From Sphingobium sp. AP49 (GTDB lineage Bacteria; Pseudomonadota; Alphaproteobacteria; Sphingomonadales; Sphingomonadaceae): DNA of 64,000 nucleotides. The notes beneath the pieces were generated by a model, which was not told the DNA's origin, searched no databases, and worked only from the letters and a program-made list of their open reading frames with translations. The translations under genes and the position numbers were made by a program. Numbering within the stretch: the stretch's first letter is position 1; each line of letters begins with the position of its first letter. Positions 28,013 through 37,961 of the stretch are shown here, piece after piece. The DNA lies in assembly GCF_000281715.2 (NCBI RefSeq), contig NZ_CP124576.1, forward strand, positions 3,293,501 to 3,357,500, in the 5' to 3' direction.

Positions 28013-28221
28013 GTTTGAGGGAAACCATCGTTCGGCCGAATTTACCGAAAGACGAACTCCCCCTTCCCTTTGGACAAGAAGGTCGCTATAGGGCCGCGCT
28101 TCCATGCCGCCCCACGGGTGGCTGGACATGTGCGGGAGGCGCCCCCTGCGGACGCCGCTAGACCGCTAAACTTGAACCGGTGGACCTGCCTGCAGGTCTG
28201 CCAGCAACAGAGTGAGTGAAC

Positions 28222-28653
28222 ATGGCCAAGAAGATTACGGGCTATATCAAGCTCCAGGTGCCCGCTGGAGCCGCCAACCCCTCGCCGCCGATCGGCCCTG
28301 CCCTGGGTCAGCGCGGCGTGAACATCATGGAATTCTGCAAGGCGTTCAACGCCTCGACGGAAAAGATGGAAAAGGGCACTCCGCTGCCGACCATCATCAC
28401 CGTCTATGCGGACCGTTCGTTCAGCTTCGTCACGAAGCAGCCGCCGGCAACCTATCTGATCAAGAAGGCCGTCAACCTGAAGTCGGGTTCCAAGGAACCG
28501 GGCAAGGTCGTCGCTGGCAAGATCACGCGCGCCCAGCTCGCCGAAATCGCCCAGGCCAAGATGGTTGACCTGAACGCGAACGACATCGACGCTGCGACGA
28601 AGATCATCGAAGGCTCCGCTCGCGCGATGGGCCTCGAAGTGGTGGAGGGCTAA
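28222..28653 (+). CDS. rplK: 50S ribosomal protein L11
   Basis: A 143-residue L11. It has the N-terminal segment [20 protein letters not shown], which holds the proline-rich hinge, and the C-terminal rRNA-binding domain with KTPP-loop equivalents and [13 protein letters not shown]. It forms the GTPase-associated centre on 23S rRNA. I take the ATG at 28222 rather than the GTG at 28216, giving MAKKITGY. rplA starts 4 nt downstream. In other bacteria free L1 represses this operon at the rplK leader. Confidence 0.97.
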   Translation: MAKKITGYIKLQVPAGAANPSPPIGPALGQRGVNIMEFCKAFNASTEKMEKGTPLPTIITVYADRSFSFVTKQPPATYLIKKAVNLKSGSKEPGKVVAGKITRAQLAEIAQAKMVDLNANDIDAATKIIEGSARAMGLEVVEG

Positions 28654-28657
28654 GACC

Positions 28658-29356
28658 ATGGCAAAGCTGACCAAGAAGGCGAAGGCTCTCGCGACCGCAA
28701 TCGACCGCGAAAAGCTGCACGGCGTTGACGAGGCCCTGGGCCTGATCAAGACCCACGCCACCGCCAAGTTCGACGAAAGCGTCGAAATCGCGATCAACCT
28801 GGGCGTTGACCCGCGTCACGCCGACCAGATGGTCCGTGGCGTCGTCACCCTGCCCGCCGGCACCGGCAAGGACGTTCGCGTCGCCGTGTTCGCCCGCAAC
28901 GACAAGGCCCAGCAGGCGCTCGACGCCGGTGCCGACATCGTGGGCGCCGAAGACCTGCTCGAATCGATCCAGGCCGGCAACATCGACTTCCAGCGCGTCA
29001 TCGCCACCCCCGACATGATGGGTCTGGTGGGTCGCCTGGGTAAGGTTCTGGGTCCCAAGGGCCTGATGCCGAACCCGAAGCTGGGCACCGTCACGCCGAA
29101 CGTCGCCGAAGCCGTGAAGGCCGCCAAGGGTGGTCAGATCGAATTCCGCGTCGAAAAGGCCGGCATCATCCACGCGGGCCTCGGCAAGTCGAGCTTCTCG
29201 GCCGAAGACCTGCGCAAGAATTTCGACGCCTTCGTCGACGCGATCGTCAAGGCGAAGCCCTCGGGCTCGAAGGGCAAATATGTCCGCAAGATCGCCCTGT
29301 CGTCGTCGATGGGTCCGGGCGTGAAGGTCGATGTGGCGGAAGTCGCTTCGATCTAA
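28658..29356 (+). CDS. rplA: 50S ribosomal protein L1
   Basis: A 232-residue L1 with the two-domain fold. The RNA-binding signature [18 protein letters not shown] lies near residues 122-139, and [20 protein letters not shown] is at the C-terminus. It binds helices H76-H78 of 23S rRNA at the E site and usually autoregulates rplK-rplA. It ends the operon at an intrinsic terminator. rplJL are not in the window downstream, since a helicase gene follows. Confidence 0.97.
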   Translation: MAKLTKKAKALATAIDREKLHGVDEALGLIKTHATAKFDESVEIAINLGVDPRHADQMVRGVVTLPAGTGKDVRVAVFARNDKAQQALDAGADIVGAEDLLESIQAGNIDFQRVIATPDMMGLVGRLGKVLGPKGLMPNPKLGTVTPNVAEAVKAAKGGQIEFRVEKAGIIHAGLGKSSFSAEDLRKNFDAFVDAIVKAKPSGSKGKYVRKIALSSSMGPGVKVDVAEVASI

Positions 29357-29380
29357 TCCCGCGCGGATAAATGATAAAGG

Positions 29381-29424
29381 GGCCGCCTTCCCTCCTTGCG
29401 GGGGAAGGCGGCCTTCTTATTTTA
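29381..29424 (+). terminator. Intrinsic terminator after rplA
   Basis: A perfect 12-bp stem, GGCCGCCTTCCC (29381-29392) with GGGAAGGCGGCC (29402-29413), 9-nt loop, followed by TTCTTATTTTA. It lies 24 nt after the rplA stop. Confidence 0.88.
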
Positions 29425-29663
29425 TAGGATCGTCCGCCCATCAAGAGGCGGCTTGAGGGCCATGGGCCAGGCAGAAAGCGAAAGCTTTCGGCCACAGGGG
29501 GACACCCCTCCACCGCCGGCATTGCCGGTGGTCCCCTCTCCTGATGGAGAGGATTTTGGAACCAGGGACGCGACCTATCCCTGGGCTCCCGCATCGGGAG
29601 CATGGCAGGTCTTTCGTATCCGTCGGGAATGGCGGGTCGCTTTTACCGATGGAATACAAGAAC
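29425..29663 (+). other. Long structured leader before the helicase gene
   Basis: This roughly 240-nt stretch has no gene. It contains CGAAAGCTTTCG, a hairpin CCACCG...CGGTGG at 29511-29532, and GGGCTCCCGCATCGGGAGC-like symmetry near 29583. A frame from 29544 is open to the helicase but its composition does not look coding. Cold-shock DEAD-box genes often have long 5' leaders, so a regulatory leader is a reasonable guess only. Confidence 0.35.
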
Positions 29664-31400
<1,737 letters not shown>

Positions 31401-31414
31401 ATTCTGTCCCGAAC

Positions 31415-31456
31415 AAAAGGGCGGCGAGCGATCCATCATCGTTCGCCGCCCTTTTC
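31415..31456. terminator. Bidirectional terminator between helicase and antiporter
   Basis: AAAAGGGCGGCGA (from 31415) pairs with TCGCCGCCCTTTT (to 31455), extended by CGAT/ATCG, with A and T tracts on both sides. It lies between two convergent genes and suits both. Confidence 0.85.
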
Positions 31457-31465
31457 TATTTTGGT

Positions 31466-33100
31466 TCAACCCGCTCCGCAGAGTTGCAGCATGCGCGACG
31501 CCAGTACGCGCTCACCCATGACGACATTGGGCACCCCCAGCCCTTCCAGATAGGCCACCTCCGCGTCGGAATGGGCGCGCGCGATGACCTGCAAATTGGG
31601 GTTGAGGCTGCGGGCATGTTCATGGATCGCTCCGCCTTCAAACCCTTCGGGCACGGCGATCAGCAGATAGCGTGCCTCGCATATGCCCGCGGCCAGCAGA
31701 TGCCGATCCTCCAGCGCATTGCCACGTACCACTGGCAGGCCGGCTTCCTCAGCCTCCTCCACCCGCTCGACGTCGTCCTCGATCACCACGAACTGGATAT
31801 GACGCTCGGCCAGGCGCTTGGCGATCAGCTTGCCGACCCGGCCATAACCGACCAGGATCACATGCCCCAGGCGCGGATGCTCCACGCTGGGATCGACCGG
31901 GGCTTCATCCTCATCCTTCTTATGCTCCCGCACGATCAGCGAGAAGAGGATCGGGTTGATGAAGATCGACACGATCGCGCCAGCCAGGATCAGGTCGCGC
32001 GCATCGGGCGGCAACACGCCAAGCCCGCTGCCCAGGGATGCGAGGATGAACGAAAATTCGCCGATCTGCGCCAAGCTCGCGGCGATCGTCAGCGCCGTGA
32101 CATTGGGATGGCCAAAGGCGCGGACGATGCCATAGGCCGCGATCGACTTACCGATGACGATGATGAGGACCGTCGCCAGCAGCGGCAGCGGCTGTTCGAT
32201 CACCACGGATGGATTGAACAACATGCCGACCGATACGAAGAACAGCACCGCGAACGCATCGCGCAGCGGCAACGTCTCCTCGGTCGCGCGGCGACTGAGC
32301 GGCGTCTCGCCCAGGATCATGCCGGCGAAGAAGGCACCAAGCGCAAAGGACACATCGAACGCATAGGCGGCACCGAAGGCGACACCCAGGGCGATGGCCA
32401 GCACCGCCAGGCGAAACAGTTCGCGTGATCCGCTATGCACCACCCAGTGCAGCGCCCAGGGAATGAGCCTGCGTCCGACCACCAGCATCAGTACGACGAA
32501 GCCGACGACCTTCAGCAGCGTGCCCACCAGCGGCGCGATCAGCGCGCCCGCACCACCGCCGGCACCGGCATTGTTCATCACGCCCGCCAGTGCCGGCAGC
32601 AGCACCAGGGCAAGGACCATCACCAGATCCTCGACGATCAGCCAGCCGACCGCAATGCGCCCGCGCCGGGTTTCGACCAGGTCCGCCCCCTGCAGCGCGC
32701 GCAGCAGCACGACCGTGCTGGCGACCGACAAGGCCAGGCCGAACACCAGTCCGCCCATCAACGACCAGCCCATCAGGTAACCGAGCCCCATCCCCAGCAG
32801 CGTCGCCACCGCGATCTGGACGACGGCCCCTGGCACGGCGATGGCCTTCACCGACAGAAGATCCTTGAGCGAGAAGTGCAGGCCGACGCCGAACATCAGC
32901 AATATGACGCCGATTTCGGCCAATTCATTGGCCAGACCGCTATCCGCGACATAGCCGGGGGTGAAAGGGCCGACCATGATGCCGGCCACCAGATAGCCGA
33001 CCAGCGGCGACAGTTTGAGGCGATGGGCGATCGAACCCATGATGAAGGCCACGACCAGGCCGGCGACGATCGTCCCGATAAGGGGTGTATGATGGGGCAT
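31466..33100 (-). CDS. CPA2 cation:proton antiporter, YbaL/KefB type
   Basis: A 544-residue transporter with about 12 helices and a cytosolic NAD-binding TrkA-N domain. The membrane part includes VGYLVAGIMVGPFTPG and FALGAFFAGMILGETPLSR. The nucleotide-binding motif is VILVGYGRVGKLIAKRL at about residues 415-431. The TrkA-C domain is absent. Such proteins exchange K+ or Na+ for H+, and glutathione-gated KefB is a close relative. The start at 33100 (MPHHTPLIG) has AAGGAA 5 nt upstream, so the longer frame to 33274 is rejected. Two short membrane ORFs lie upstream on the same strand. Confidence 0.9.
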   Translation of the reverse strand: MPHHTPLIGTIVAGLVVAFIMGSIAHRLKLSPLVGYLVAGIMVGPFTPGYVADSGLANELAEIGVILLMFGVGLHFSLKDLLSVKAIAVPGAVVQIAVATLLGMGLGYLMGWSLMGGLVFGLALSVASTVVLLRALQGADLVETRRGRIAVGWLIVEDLVMVLALVLLPALAGVMNNAGAGGGAGALIAPLVGTLLKVVGFVVLMLVVGRRLIPWALHWVVHSGSRELFRLAVLAIALGVAFGAAYAFDVSFALGAFFAGMILGETPLSRRATEETLPLRDAFAVLFFVSVGMLFNPSVVIEQPLPLLATVLIIVIGKSIAAYGIVRAFGHPNVTALTIAASLAQIGEFSFILASLGSGLGVLPPDARDLILAGAIVSIFINPILFSLIVREHKKDEDEAPVDPSVEHPRLGHVILVGYGRVGKLIAKRLAERHIQFVVIEDDVERVEEAEEAGLPVVRGNALEDRHLLAAGICEARYLLIAVPEGFEGGAIHEHARSLNPNLQVIARAHSDAEVAYLEGLGVPNVVMGERVLASRMLQLCGAG

Positions 33101-33162
33101 GGATTTCCTTCCCTGTCCGCCGGCGCAGGCACCCATCCTGCTGCCGGCGGCTATTCCTCTGT

Positions 33163-33288
33163 TTATTCGACGATGCCAAGCATCGCCATCGATAACAGCG
33201 CGCCGGCCGCGCCTAGCGCGGCGATGACGGCGGGCATGAACCAGCCAGGCGGGCTGCGCCGCCGGCCGCGCCATTTCCTGCGGGGCAT
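33163..33288 (-). CDS. Hypothetical single-helix membrane peptide (41 aa)
   Basis: A 41-residue ORF with a basic N-terminus (MPRRKWRGRRRSPPG) and one hydrophobic helix (about residues 17-38). AAGGA stands 8 nt before the ATG at 33288. It is on the same strand as, and 62 nt before, the CPA2 antiporter. The helix begins with PGWFMPAVI, similar to PAWLMPATI in the next ORF upstream, so the two may be related. Whether it is translated is unproven. Confidence 0.45.
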   Translation of the reverse strand: MPRRKWRGRRRSPPGWFMPAVIAALGAAGALLSMAMLGIVE

Positions 33289-33343
33289 GATTAATATCCT
33301 TCTGACGGACGGAGGCCCGCCCAGGCGGGCGATCAGGCTATGA

Positions 33344-33700
33344 TCAACGCCCTGCGGGCGGAGCGCGGGCGCGCCGCCGCTCAGCGCGGTCACGCGCAGG
33401 ATGCCGTTGCCGTTCAGGCCCGGCGGGCGAGACGGCAAGCATCGCCCATGCCATGACCAAAAGCGAAATCGTGGCCGGCATAAGCCATGCCGGCAATATG
33501 CCCCTGCCATCGGGGCGGACCGCGCTGACACTCTGCGGCGTGGAGGGAGAACGCGCCTTCAGCAGCACGGCGGTAGTGGCGGGGTTGAAGGCCGATCCGG
33601 TCAGCTTGCTCGATGGCGGACCGTCGGGGGCAATCGCGCACAATAGGGCAACCAGGATCGTCGTCCACAGGGCAGCGATAAAGGGCAGCCTGCCCTTCAC
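33344..33700 (-). CDS. Hypothetical small membrane protein (118 aa)
   Basis: A possible GTG-started ORF of 118 residues. It has an N-terminal hydrophobic segment after KGRLPF that looks like a signal anchor. A polar middle and a second helix (PAWLMPATISLLVMAWAMLA) follow, then a very Arg-rich tail. GGGGAAG precedes the GTG at 33700. I know no family for it. It precedes the 41-residue ORF and the antiporter on the same strand, which suggests one unit. The Arg-rich tail could also be spurious GC-rich read-through. Confidence 0.4.
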   Translation of the reverse strand: MKGRLPFIAALWTTILVALLCAIAPDGPPSSKLTGSAFNPATTAVLLKARSPSTPQSVSAVRPDGRGILPAWLMPATISLLVMAWAMLAVSPAGPERQRHPARDRAERRRARAPPAGR

Positions 33701-33806
33701 TTCACTTCCCCTTGATGCCCTCGACGCCATGCCCATATATCCTCTTGCCCGCTGATGTAGGGACGCAAAAGGGCAAAAACCAGCCCGCTTTCCCTGTCCT
33801 TGGTGG

Positions 33807-33835
33807 TTGACAGAATCGAGTCATTCCAATAACGG
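33807..33835 (+). promoter_or_regulatory. Promoter of rplU-rpmA
   Basis: A perfect TTGACA at 33807-33812 is followed after 17 nt by TAACGG at 33830-33835, 82 nt before the rplU start. Position and spacing fit a housekeeping sigma-70 promoter. Confidence 0.6.
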
Positions 33836-33917
33836 GCCACATTCCCGCGCGGGTCCGACAGGCTTTTTGTCCTCGACGATCTGCGTAAAGCAGATTTGAA
33901 CGAGAAGAGACCAAGCC

Positions 33918-34214
33918 ATGTTCGCTATCGTGCGCACGGGCGGCAAGCAGTATCGCGTCGCCGCCGGAGATAAGATCGTCGTTGAAAAGCTCGCTGGCGA
34001 AGCCGGCGACAAGGTCACGCTGGACGACGTCCTGCTGGCCGGCGAAGGCGGCGACCTGAAGGACGCAGCCAAGCTGACCGTTGCAGCCGAAATCATTGCG
34101 CAGGCGAAGGGCGAGAAGGTCATCGTCTTCAAGAAGCGTCGTCGTCACAACTATCGCCGTAAGAACGGCCACCGCCAGAATCACACGATCCTCAAGATCG
34201 TGTCGATCGCCTGA
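33918..34214 (+). CDS. rplU: 50S ribosomal protein L21
   Basis: A 98-residue L21. It shows [14 protein letters not shown] at the N-terminus and [18 protein letters not shown] at the basic rRNA-binding C-terminus, both highly conserved. It binds 23S rRNA domain I with L20. GAGAAGAGACC lies upstream of the ATG. rpmA follows 27 nt on. The L21-L27-Obg grouping is widespread, and here obgE lies 2.3 kb further on the same strand. Confidence 0.97.
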   Translation: MFAIVRTGGKQYRVAAGDKIVVEKLAGEAGDKVTLDDVLLAGEGGDLKDAAKLTVAAEIIAQAKGEKVIVFKKRRRHNYRRKNGHRQNHTILKIVSIA

Positions 34215-34241
34215 GCGCAGCTGAAGTAAGGAGTTTAGGTC

Positions 34242-34511
34242 ATGGCACATAAGAAAGCTGGCGGTTCGTCGCGTAACGGTCGCGATTCTGAGTCGAAGCG
34301 CCTTGGCGTGAAGAAGTTCGGCGGTCAGGAAGTGATCGGCGGCAACATCATCATTCGCCAGCGCGGCACCCGCGTATATCCCGGCCGTAACGTCGGCATG
34401 GGCAAGGATCACACCCTCTTCGCCCTGGGCGAAGGTCGCGTCGTGTTCCACGACGGCAAGCTCGGCCGCAAATATGTATCGGTCGACGCGGTAGCCGCGG
34501 CAGCCGAATAA
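34242..34511 (+). CDS. rpmA: 50S ribosomal protein L27
   Basis: An 89-residue L27 beginning [20 protein letters not shown]. The N-terminal tail reaches the peptidyl transferase centre. No Firmicute-type cleavable leader is present. The conserved [19 protein letters not shown] follows. AAGGAG stands 9 nt upstream. The unit ends at an intrinsic terminator at 34597-34635. Confidence 0.97.
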   Translation: MAHKKAGGSSRNGRDSESKRLGVKKFGGQEVIGGNIIIRQRGTRVYPGRNVGMGKDHTLFALGEGRVVFHDGKLGRKYVSVDAVAAAAE

Positions 34512-34596
34512 CGGACGATCGATGACGGGTCGTCCTTCGCAAAAGGGACGCCCCGCCTGATCGGCCATGCAGGCAACTGCACCGGTCGGGATCGAG

Positions 34597-34635
34597 GGAA
34601 AAAGGGCGCCCCTTCACTGGGAGCGCCCTTTTTCC
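34597..34635 (+). terminator. Intrinsic terminator after rpmA
   Basis: GGAAAAAGGGCGC (34597-34609) pairs perfectly with GCGCCCTTTTTCC (34623-34635). The T run lies inside the descending arm. It is 86 nt after the rpmA stop. Confidence 0.8.
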
Positions 34636-34794
34636 GTTCTGACGAACATCACCGGGCACTCCTCCCGATTTCCCTCAAACCTCTGGAACCACTGACCTTC
34701 TCGCGCGTCGTGCGGGCGGGGATCAGCCAGAGAAGACCGTCGTCAAGCCGTCATGATTGGCGGCTAATGGCGCGCAGATAGAGGAGAGACGTGA

Positions 34795-35370
34795 ATGTTC
34801 GCCCGTACCCCCCGCCTGCTGCTGCGGCCCGGCTGGATGGAAGATGCCCCCGCCCTGGCCCAAGCCATCGGCAATGAAGCGGTCCTGCGCAATCTGAGCC
34901 GCGCGCCCGCCCCCTATGGCCTGGCCGATGCAGAGGTCTTTCTGGCGCTGCCGCAGGATCCGCGCATGCCGCGCCTGTTGGCCTTCACCCGCACCCAGGG
35001 CGCACCGCGCCTGGTGGGCGGCTGCGGTATCCATGCGGCCGAGGATGGCACGCCGGAACTGGGCTATTGGATCGCCCGCCCTTATTGGGGCCTGGGCTTC
35101 GCGACCGAGGCGGCCCGCGCCGTCATGAGCATCGCCCGCGCCCATAATTTGCCGGCGGTCCGCGCGGTCCACTTCGCCGACAACCGCGCGTCGGGCCATG
35201 TCCTGCGCAAGATCGGTTTCCGTGCCAATGGCACGGTGGAGCGGCGCTACAGCCCCGCCCGCCAGACCGAGACCGACTGCCTGGTCTTCGACGAGGGCGA
35301 AGCCGCGCGCATGAGCGTGGACTTTGCGATGGACCTTTATGGCGACGCGCTGCCGGCGCTTGCCGCTTAA
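34795..35370 (+). CDS. GNAT acetyltransferase, RimJ/RimL-like
   Basis: A 191-residue N-acetyltransferase. The acetyl-CoA pyrophosphate loop is PYWGLGFATEA (about residues 100-110), preceded by the strand ELGYWIARP. The C-terminal NRASGHVLRKIGF is the usual helix and strand. It could modify a ribosomal-protein N-terminus or a small amine, with target unknown. It is separate from rpmA by a terminator. A second GNAT of the same type lies convergently just downstream, with a repeat element between them. Confidence 0.87.
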   Translation: MFARTPRLLLRPGWMEDAPALAQAIGNEAVLRNLSRAPAPYGLADAEVFLALPQDPRMPRLLAFTRTQGAPRLVGGCGIHAAEDGTPELGYWIARPYWGLGFATEAARAVMSIARAHNLPAVRAVHFADNRASGHVLRKIGFRANGTVERRYSPARQTETDCLVFDEGEAARMSVDFAMDLYGDALPALAA

Positions 35371-35408
35371 CTGAAGTGCGCGGGTGCCGATCGCGGCGCC
35401 CGCCACCT

Positions 35409-35536
35409 AGAGCGCGCTGCGCTAAATCCGACGCAAGCCGCGCGCTCTGAGTTTTTGTTGTCACATCGTTTTATGCGCAAAACCCGAGCCGGAGGCACGC
35501 CACTCCGGCTCGCCCACTTTTGCGCACGATGCTCTA
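35409..35536. repeat. Mosaic intergenic repeat with two hairpins
   Basis: Two strong inverted repeats stand back to back. AGAGCGCGC (35409-35417) is inverted as GCGCGCTCT (35440-35448). GCGCAAAACCCGAGCCGGAG (35475-35494) is inverted with small internal differences by CTCCGGCTCGCCCACTTTTGCGC-like sequence at 35503-35525. Read on the minus strand it begins TAGAGCATCGTGCGCAAAAG, which I recognise as a dispersed repeat type of alphaproteobacteria. It fills the gap between two convergent GNAT genes and includes the stop codon of the second. Confidence 0.65.
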
Positions 35537-36061
35537 GCCGTGCCGCGGCCGATCGAAGACACGGGTCGGCGCACCATGGAAATCGACATCGCCCAGCGCG
35601 ATGAACCCCAGTTTCTCTGCGACCTTGATTGACCCCGCATTGTCCGGCGCAATGATGCAGCGAATCGACGTCGTCGCCAGATGCGCATCGGTCCATGCGA
35701 AGATCGCGGCCATCGCCTCGGTCGCGATACCCCGCCCCCAGGCCGCCGGGCCAAGCACCCAGCCCGCCTCCGGCACGCCCTCCAGCGCAGGCAGGCCACG
35801 CGCCGCGCTCAGCAGCCCGGCCTCCCCCAGCAATTCGCCATTGGCGCGATCCTCGATCGCCCACATGCCATAGCCCAGCAGCGCCCACATGCCCGCATAG
35901 CGCAGGATGCGGAACCACACCGCCTGCGCATCAAGCGCCGCGCCACCGATGAAGCGCACCACGCCAGGATCGGCCCAGAGCGCCTGGCAGGCGGGATAAT
36001 CCTCCACCCGATGCGGGCGCAGGATCAGACGGTCGGTGGTGAGGATGGGTGCATCGGTCAT
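35534..36061 (-). CDS. GNAT acetyltransferase, RimJ/RimL-like
   Basis: A 175-residue acetyltransferase starting MTDAPILTTDRLILRPHR, typical of the Acetyltransf_3 family. The CoA loop is PAAWGRGIATEAMAA, and the C-terminal NAGSIKVAEKLGF follows. The target is unknown. The huge minus-strand frame reaching 38281 is only an antisense extension over obgE, so I start at 36061. Its TAG stop (35534-35536) is the edge base set of the repeat element, so the repeat may have trimmed the original C-terminus. Confidence 0.87.
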   Translation of the reverse strand: MTDAPILTTDRLILRPHRVEDYPACQALWADPGVVRFIGGAALDAQAVWFRILRYAGMWALLGYGMWAIEDRANGELLGEAGLLSAARGLPALEGVPEAGWVLGPAAWGRGIATEAMAAIFAWTDAHLATTSIRCIIAPDNAGSIKVAEKLGFIALGDVDFHGAPTRVFDRPRHG

Positions 36062-36109
36062 CGCCAATCTATGGGCGGCCGCGCAGGGACCGGTCAAGCG
36101 ACGCCGCAC

Positions 36110-36796
36110 ATGGCTATGGCCTTCCCCCGGCCCCTGTGTCATGGGCAAGGCACGTTGCCCGAACCGATCCCCCTCAAGCGCTCGCGCCTCAGCCCCGACG
36201 AAAGTCGCCTGATTGCACTGGAAGCCGCCCGCGATCTGCTGCTGGAAGCGGGGCCGCAGGCCGTCACGCTGAAGGCGGTGGGCAATCGCATCGGCCGCAC
36301 CCATGCCAATCTGCTCCATCATTTCGGATCGGCCGCCGGCCTGCAGAAGGCGCTGGCAGGCTATCTGGCCGACGCCATCACCGCCACGATCGGCGACGCG
36401 GTGAACGCGGCGCGGCGTGGCGAGGTCGAGCCCCGGCGGATCGTCGACATGACCTTCGACGCATTCGATGCCGGCGGCGCTGGCGCGCTGGCCAGTTGGA
36501 TGCTGGCGTCGGGCAACGAGGACGCGCTCGACCCGGTGGTGGATGCGATCCATCGGCTGGTCGACAAGCTGGCCGCGACGGCGCTGCGTCCGCAACTGGC
36601 CGAGGTGATCCGCGACAATACGCTGATGCTGGTCCTGCTGGCGCTGGGCGATTCGCAGATGGGCGGCCCGATGGCTGCCGCGCTCGGCCTCAACCGTGAA
36701 AAGGCACGCGAACTGGCGGCCCGCAGCCTGGTCTCGGCCCTCACCGAAGAAGCCCGGTTGACGGCGACAGCGAAAGTGACGCAGGCTAAGGTTTAA
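36110..36796 (+). CDS. TetR-family transcriptional regulator
   Basis: A TetR-like regulator of up to 228 residues. The DNA-binding domain is visible as SRLIALEAARDLLLEAG, then VTLKAVGNRIGRTHANLLHH with the helix-turn-helix, and FGSAAGLQKAL. The C-terminal ligand domain is unassigned. The start is uncertain: ATGs at 36110 and 36116 give a long leader, and a TTG near 36153 behind GGGCAAGG would suit the family length better. It is divergent from the GNAT gene with only 48 nt between, which could place both under its control. Confidence 0.82.
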   Translation: MAMAFPRPLCHGQGTLPEPIPLKRSRLSPDESRLIALEAARDLLLEAGPQAVTLKAVGNRIGRTHANLLHHFGSAAGLQKALAGYLADAITATIGDAVNAARRGEVEPRRIVDMTFDAFDAGGAGALASWMLASGNEDALDPVVDAIHRLVDKLAATALRPQLAEVIRDNTLMLVLLALGDSQMGGPMAAALGLNREKARELAARSLVSALTEEARLTATAKVTQAKV

Positions 36797-36826
36797 TTTT
36801 GCCCAAGAAGGCGCTATGGGCGCGCC

Positions 36827-37924
36827 ATGCATTTTCTCGATCAAGCAAAAATCTACATCAAGTCCGGCTGGGGTGGTCCCGGCGCGGTCAGTTTTCGGCG
36901 TGAAAAATATGTCGAATATGGCGGCCCGGACGGCGGCAATGGCGGCAAGGGCGGCGACATCATCTTCGAGGCCGTGGCCGGCCTCAACACGCTGATCGAC
37001 TTTCGCTATACCCAGCATTTCAAGGCGCAGCGCGGCATGCCCGGCATGGGCAAGAACCGCTATGGCGCCGGCGGCGACGACCTGATCGTCAAGGTGCCGG
37101 TCGGCACCCAGATCCTGTCCGATCCCCAGCCTATCGAGGGAACCGAGGACGAAGACGGCTATCCCGAATATGAGGAACAGGAAATCCTGGCCGACTTCAC
37201 CGAGGTCGGGCAGCGTGTCAGCTTCCTGCGCGGCGGCGACGGCGGCCGTGGCAACCTGTCCTACAAGACCAGCACCAACCGTGCCCCACGCCAGCATGGC
37301 ACCGGCTGGCCGGGCCAGGAAATGTGGGTCTGGCTGCGCCTGAAGCTGCTCGCCGATGTCGGCCTGGTCGGCATGCCCAACGCCGGCAAGTCGACGCTGA
37401 TCAACCAGGTGACGAACACCAAGGCGAAGGTCGGCGCCTATGCCTTCACCACCACCAAGCCGCAGTTGGGCGTGGTGCTGCACCGTGATCGCGAATTCGT
37501 GCTGGCCGACATTCCCGGCCTGATCGCGGGCGCGGCCGAGGGCGCGGGCATTGGCGACCGGTTCCTGGGGCATATCGAACGCTGCCGCGTGCTGCTGCAC
37601 CTGATCGACGCGACCGGCGACGATCCGGTCGACGCCTTCCGCATCGTCACCGACGAACTCGCCGCCTATGGCGGGGGCCTGGACGAAAAGCCGCAGATCG
37701 TGGTGCTCAACAAGGGCGACCTGCTGGGCCAGGAACTGATGGAAGATATTGCCGAGCAGCTGCGCGAGCAGGCCGGCGTGGAAGATGTCTTCATCATCTC
37801 CGGCGCCACCGGCGAAGGCGTCTCCGCGCTGCTTGACGCTGTGCTGGAGATCCTCGACGATGCACGCGCCGAGGAGGAAGCCGATGAAGGGGATGATGGC
37901 GAAACCACCTGGTCGCCAATCTGA
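36827..37924 (+). CDS. obgE: GTPase Obg/CgtA
   Basis: A 365-residue GTPase needed for 50S assembly and stress or growth control. The glycine-rich Obg fold covers residues 1-158 (GGPDGGNGGKGGD). The G domain has G1 GMPNAGKST at 182-190, the switch FTTTKPQLG, G3 DIPG at 228-231 and G4 NKGD at 295-298. The acidic insert at 105-119 (EGTEDEDGYPEYEEQ) and the short acidic C-terminus are alphaproteobacterial traits. proB follows 37 nt later on the same strand, an association also seen elsewhere. Confidence 0.96.
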   Translation: MHFLDQAKIYIKSGWGGPGAVSFRREKYVEYGGPDGGNGGKGGDIIFEAVAGLNTLIDFRYTQHFKAQRGMPGMGKNRYGAGGDDLIVKVPVGTQILSDPQPIEGTEDEDGYPEYEEQEILADFTEVGQRVSFLRGGDGGRGNLSYKTSTNRAPRQHGTGWPGQEMWVWLRLKLLADVGLVGMPNAGKSTLINQVTNTKAKVGAYAFTTTKPQLGVVLHRDREFVLADIPGLIAGAAEGAGIGDRFLGHIERCRVLLHLIDATGDDPVDAFRIVTDELAAYGGGLDEKPQIVVLNKGDLLGQELMEDIAEQLREQAGVEDVFIISGATGEGVSALLDAVLEILDDARAEEEADEGDDGETTWSPI

Positions 37925-37961
37925 CCTTCCTTCAGTTCCCCGTCTTTCGGATGTTCCATTA

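Noticed and set aside
28070..28091. TTGGAC and CTATAG as a promoter of rplK
   Set aside because: Only 10 nt lie between them, too few for sigma-70.
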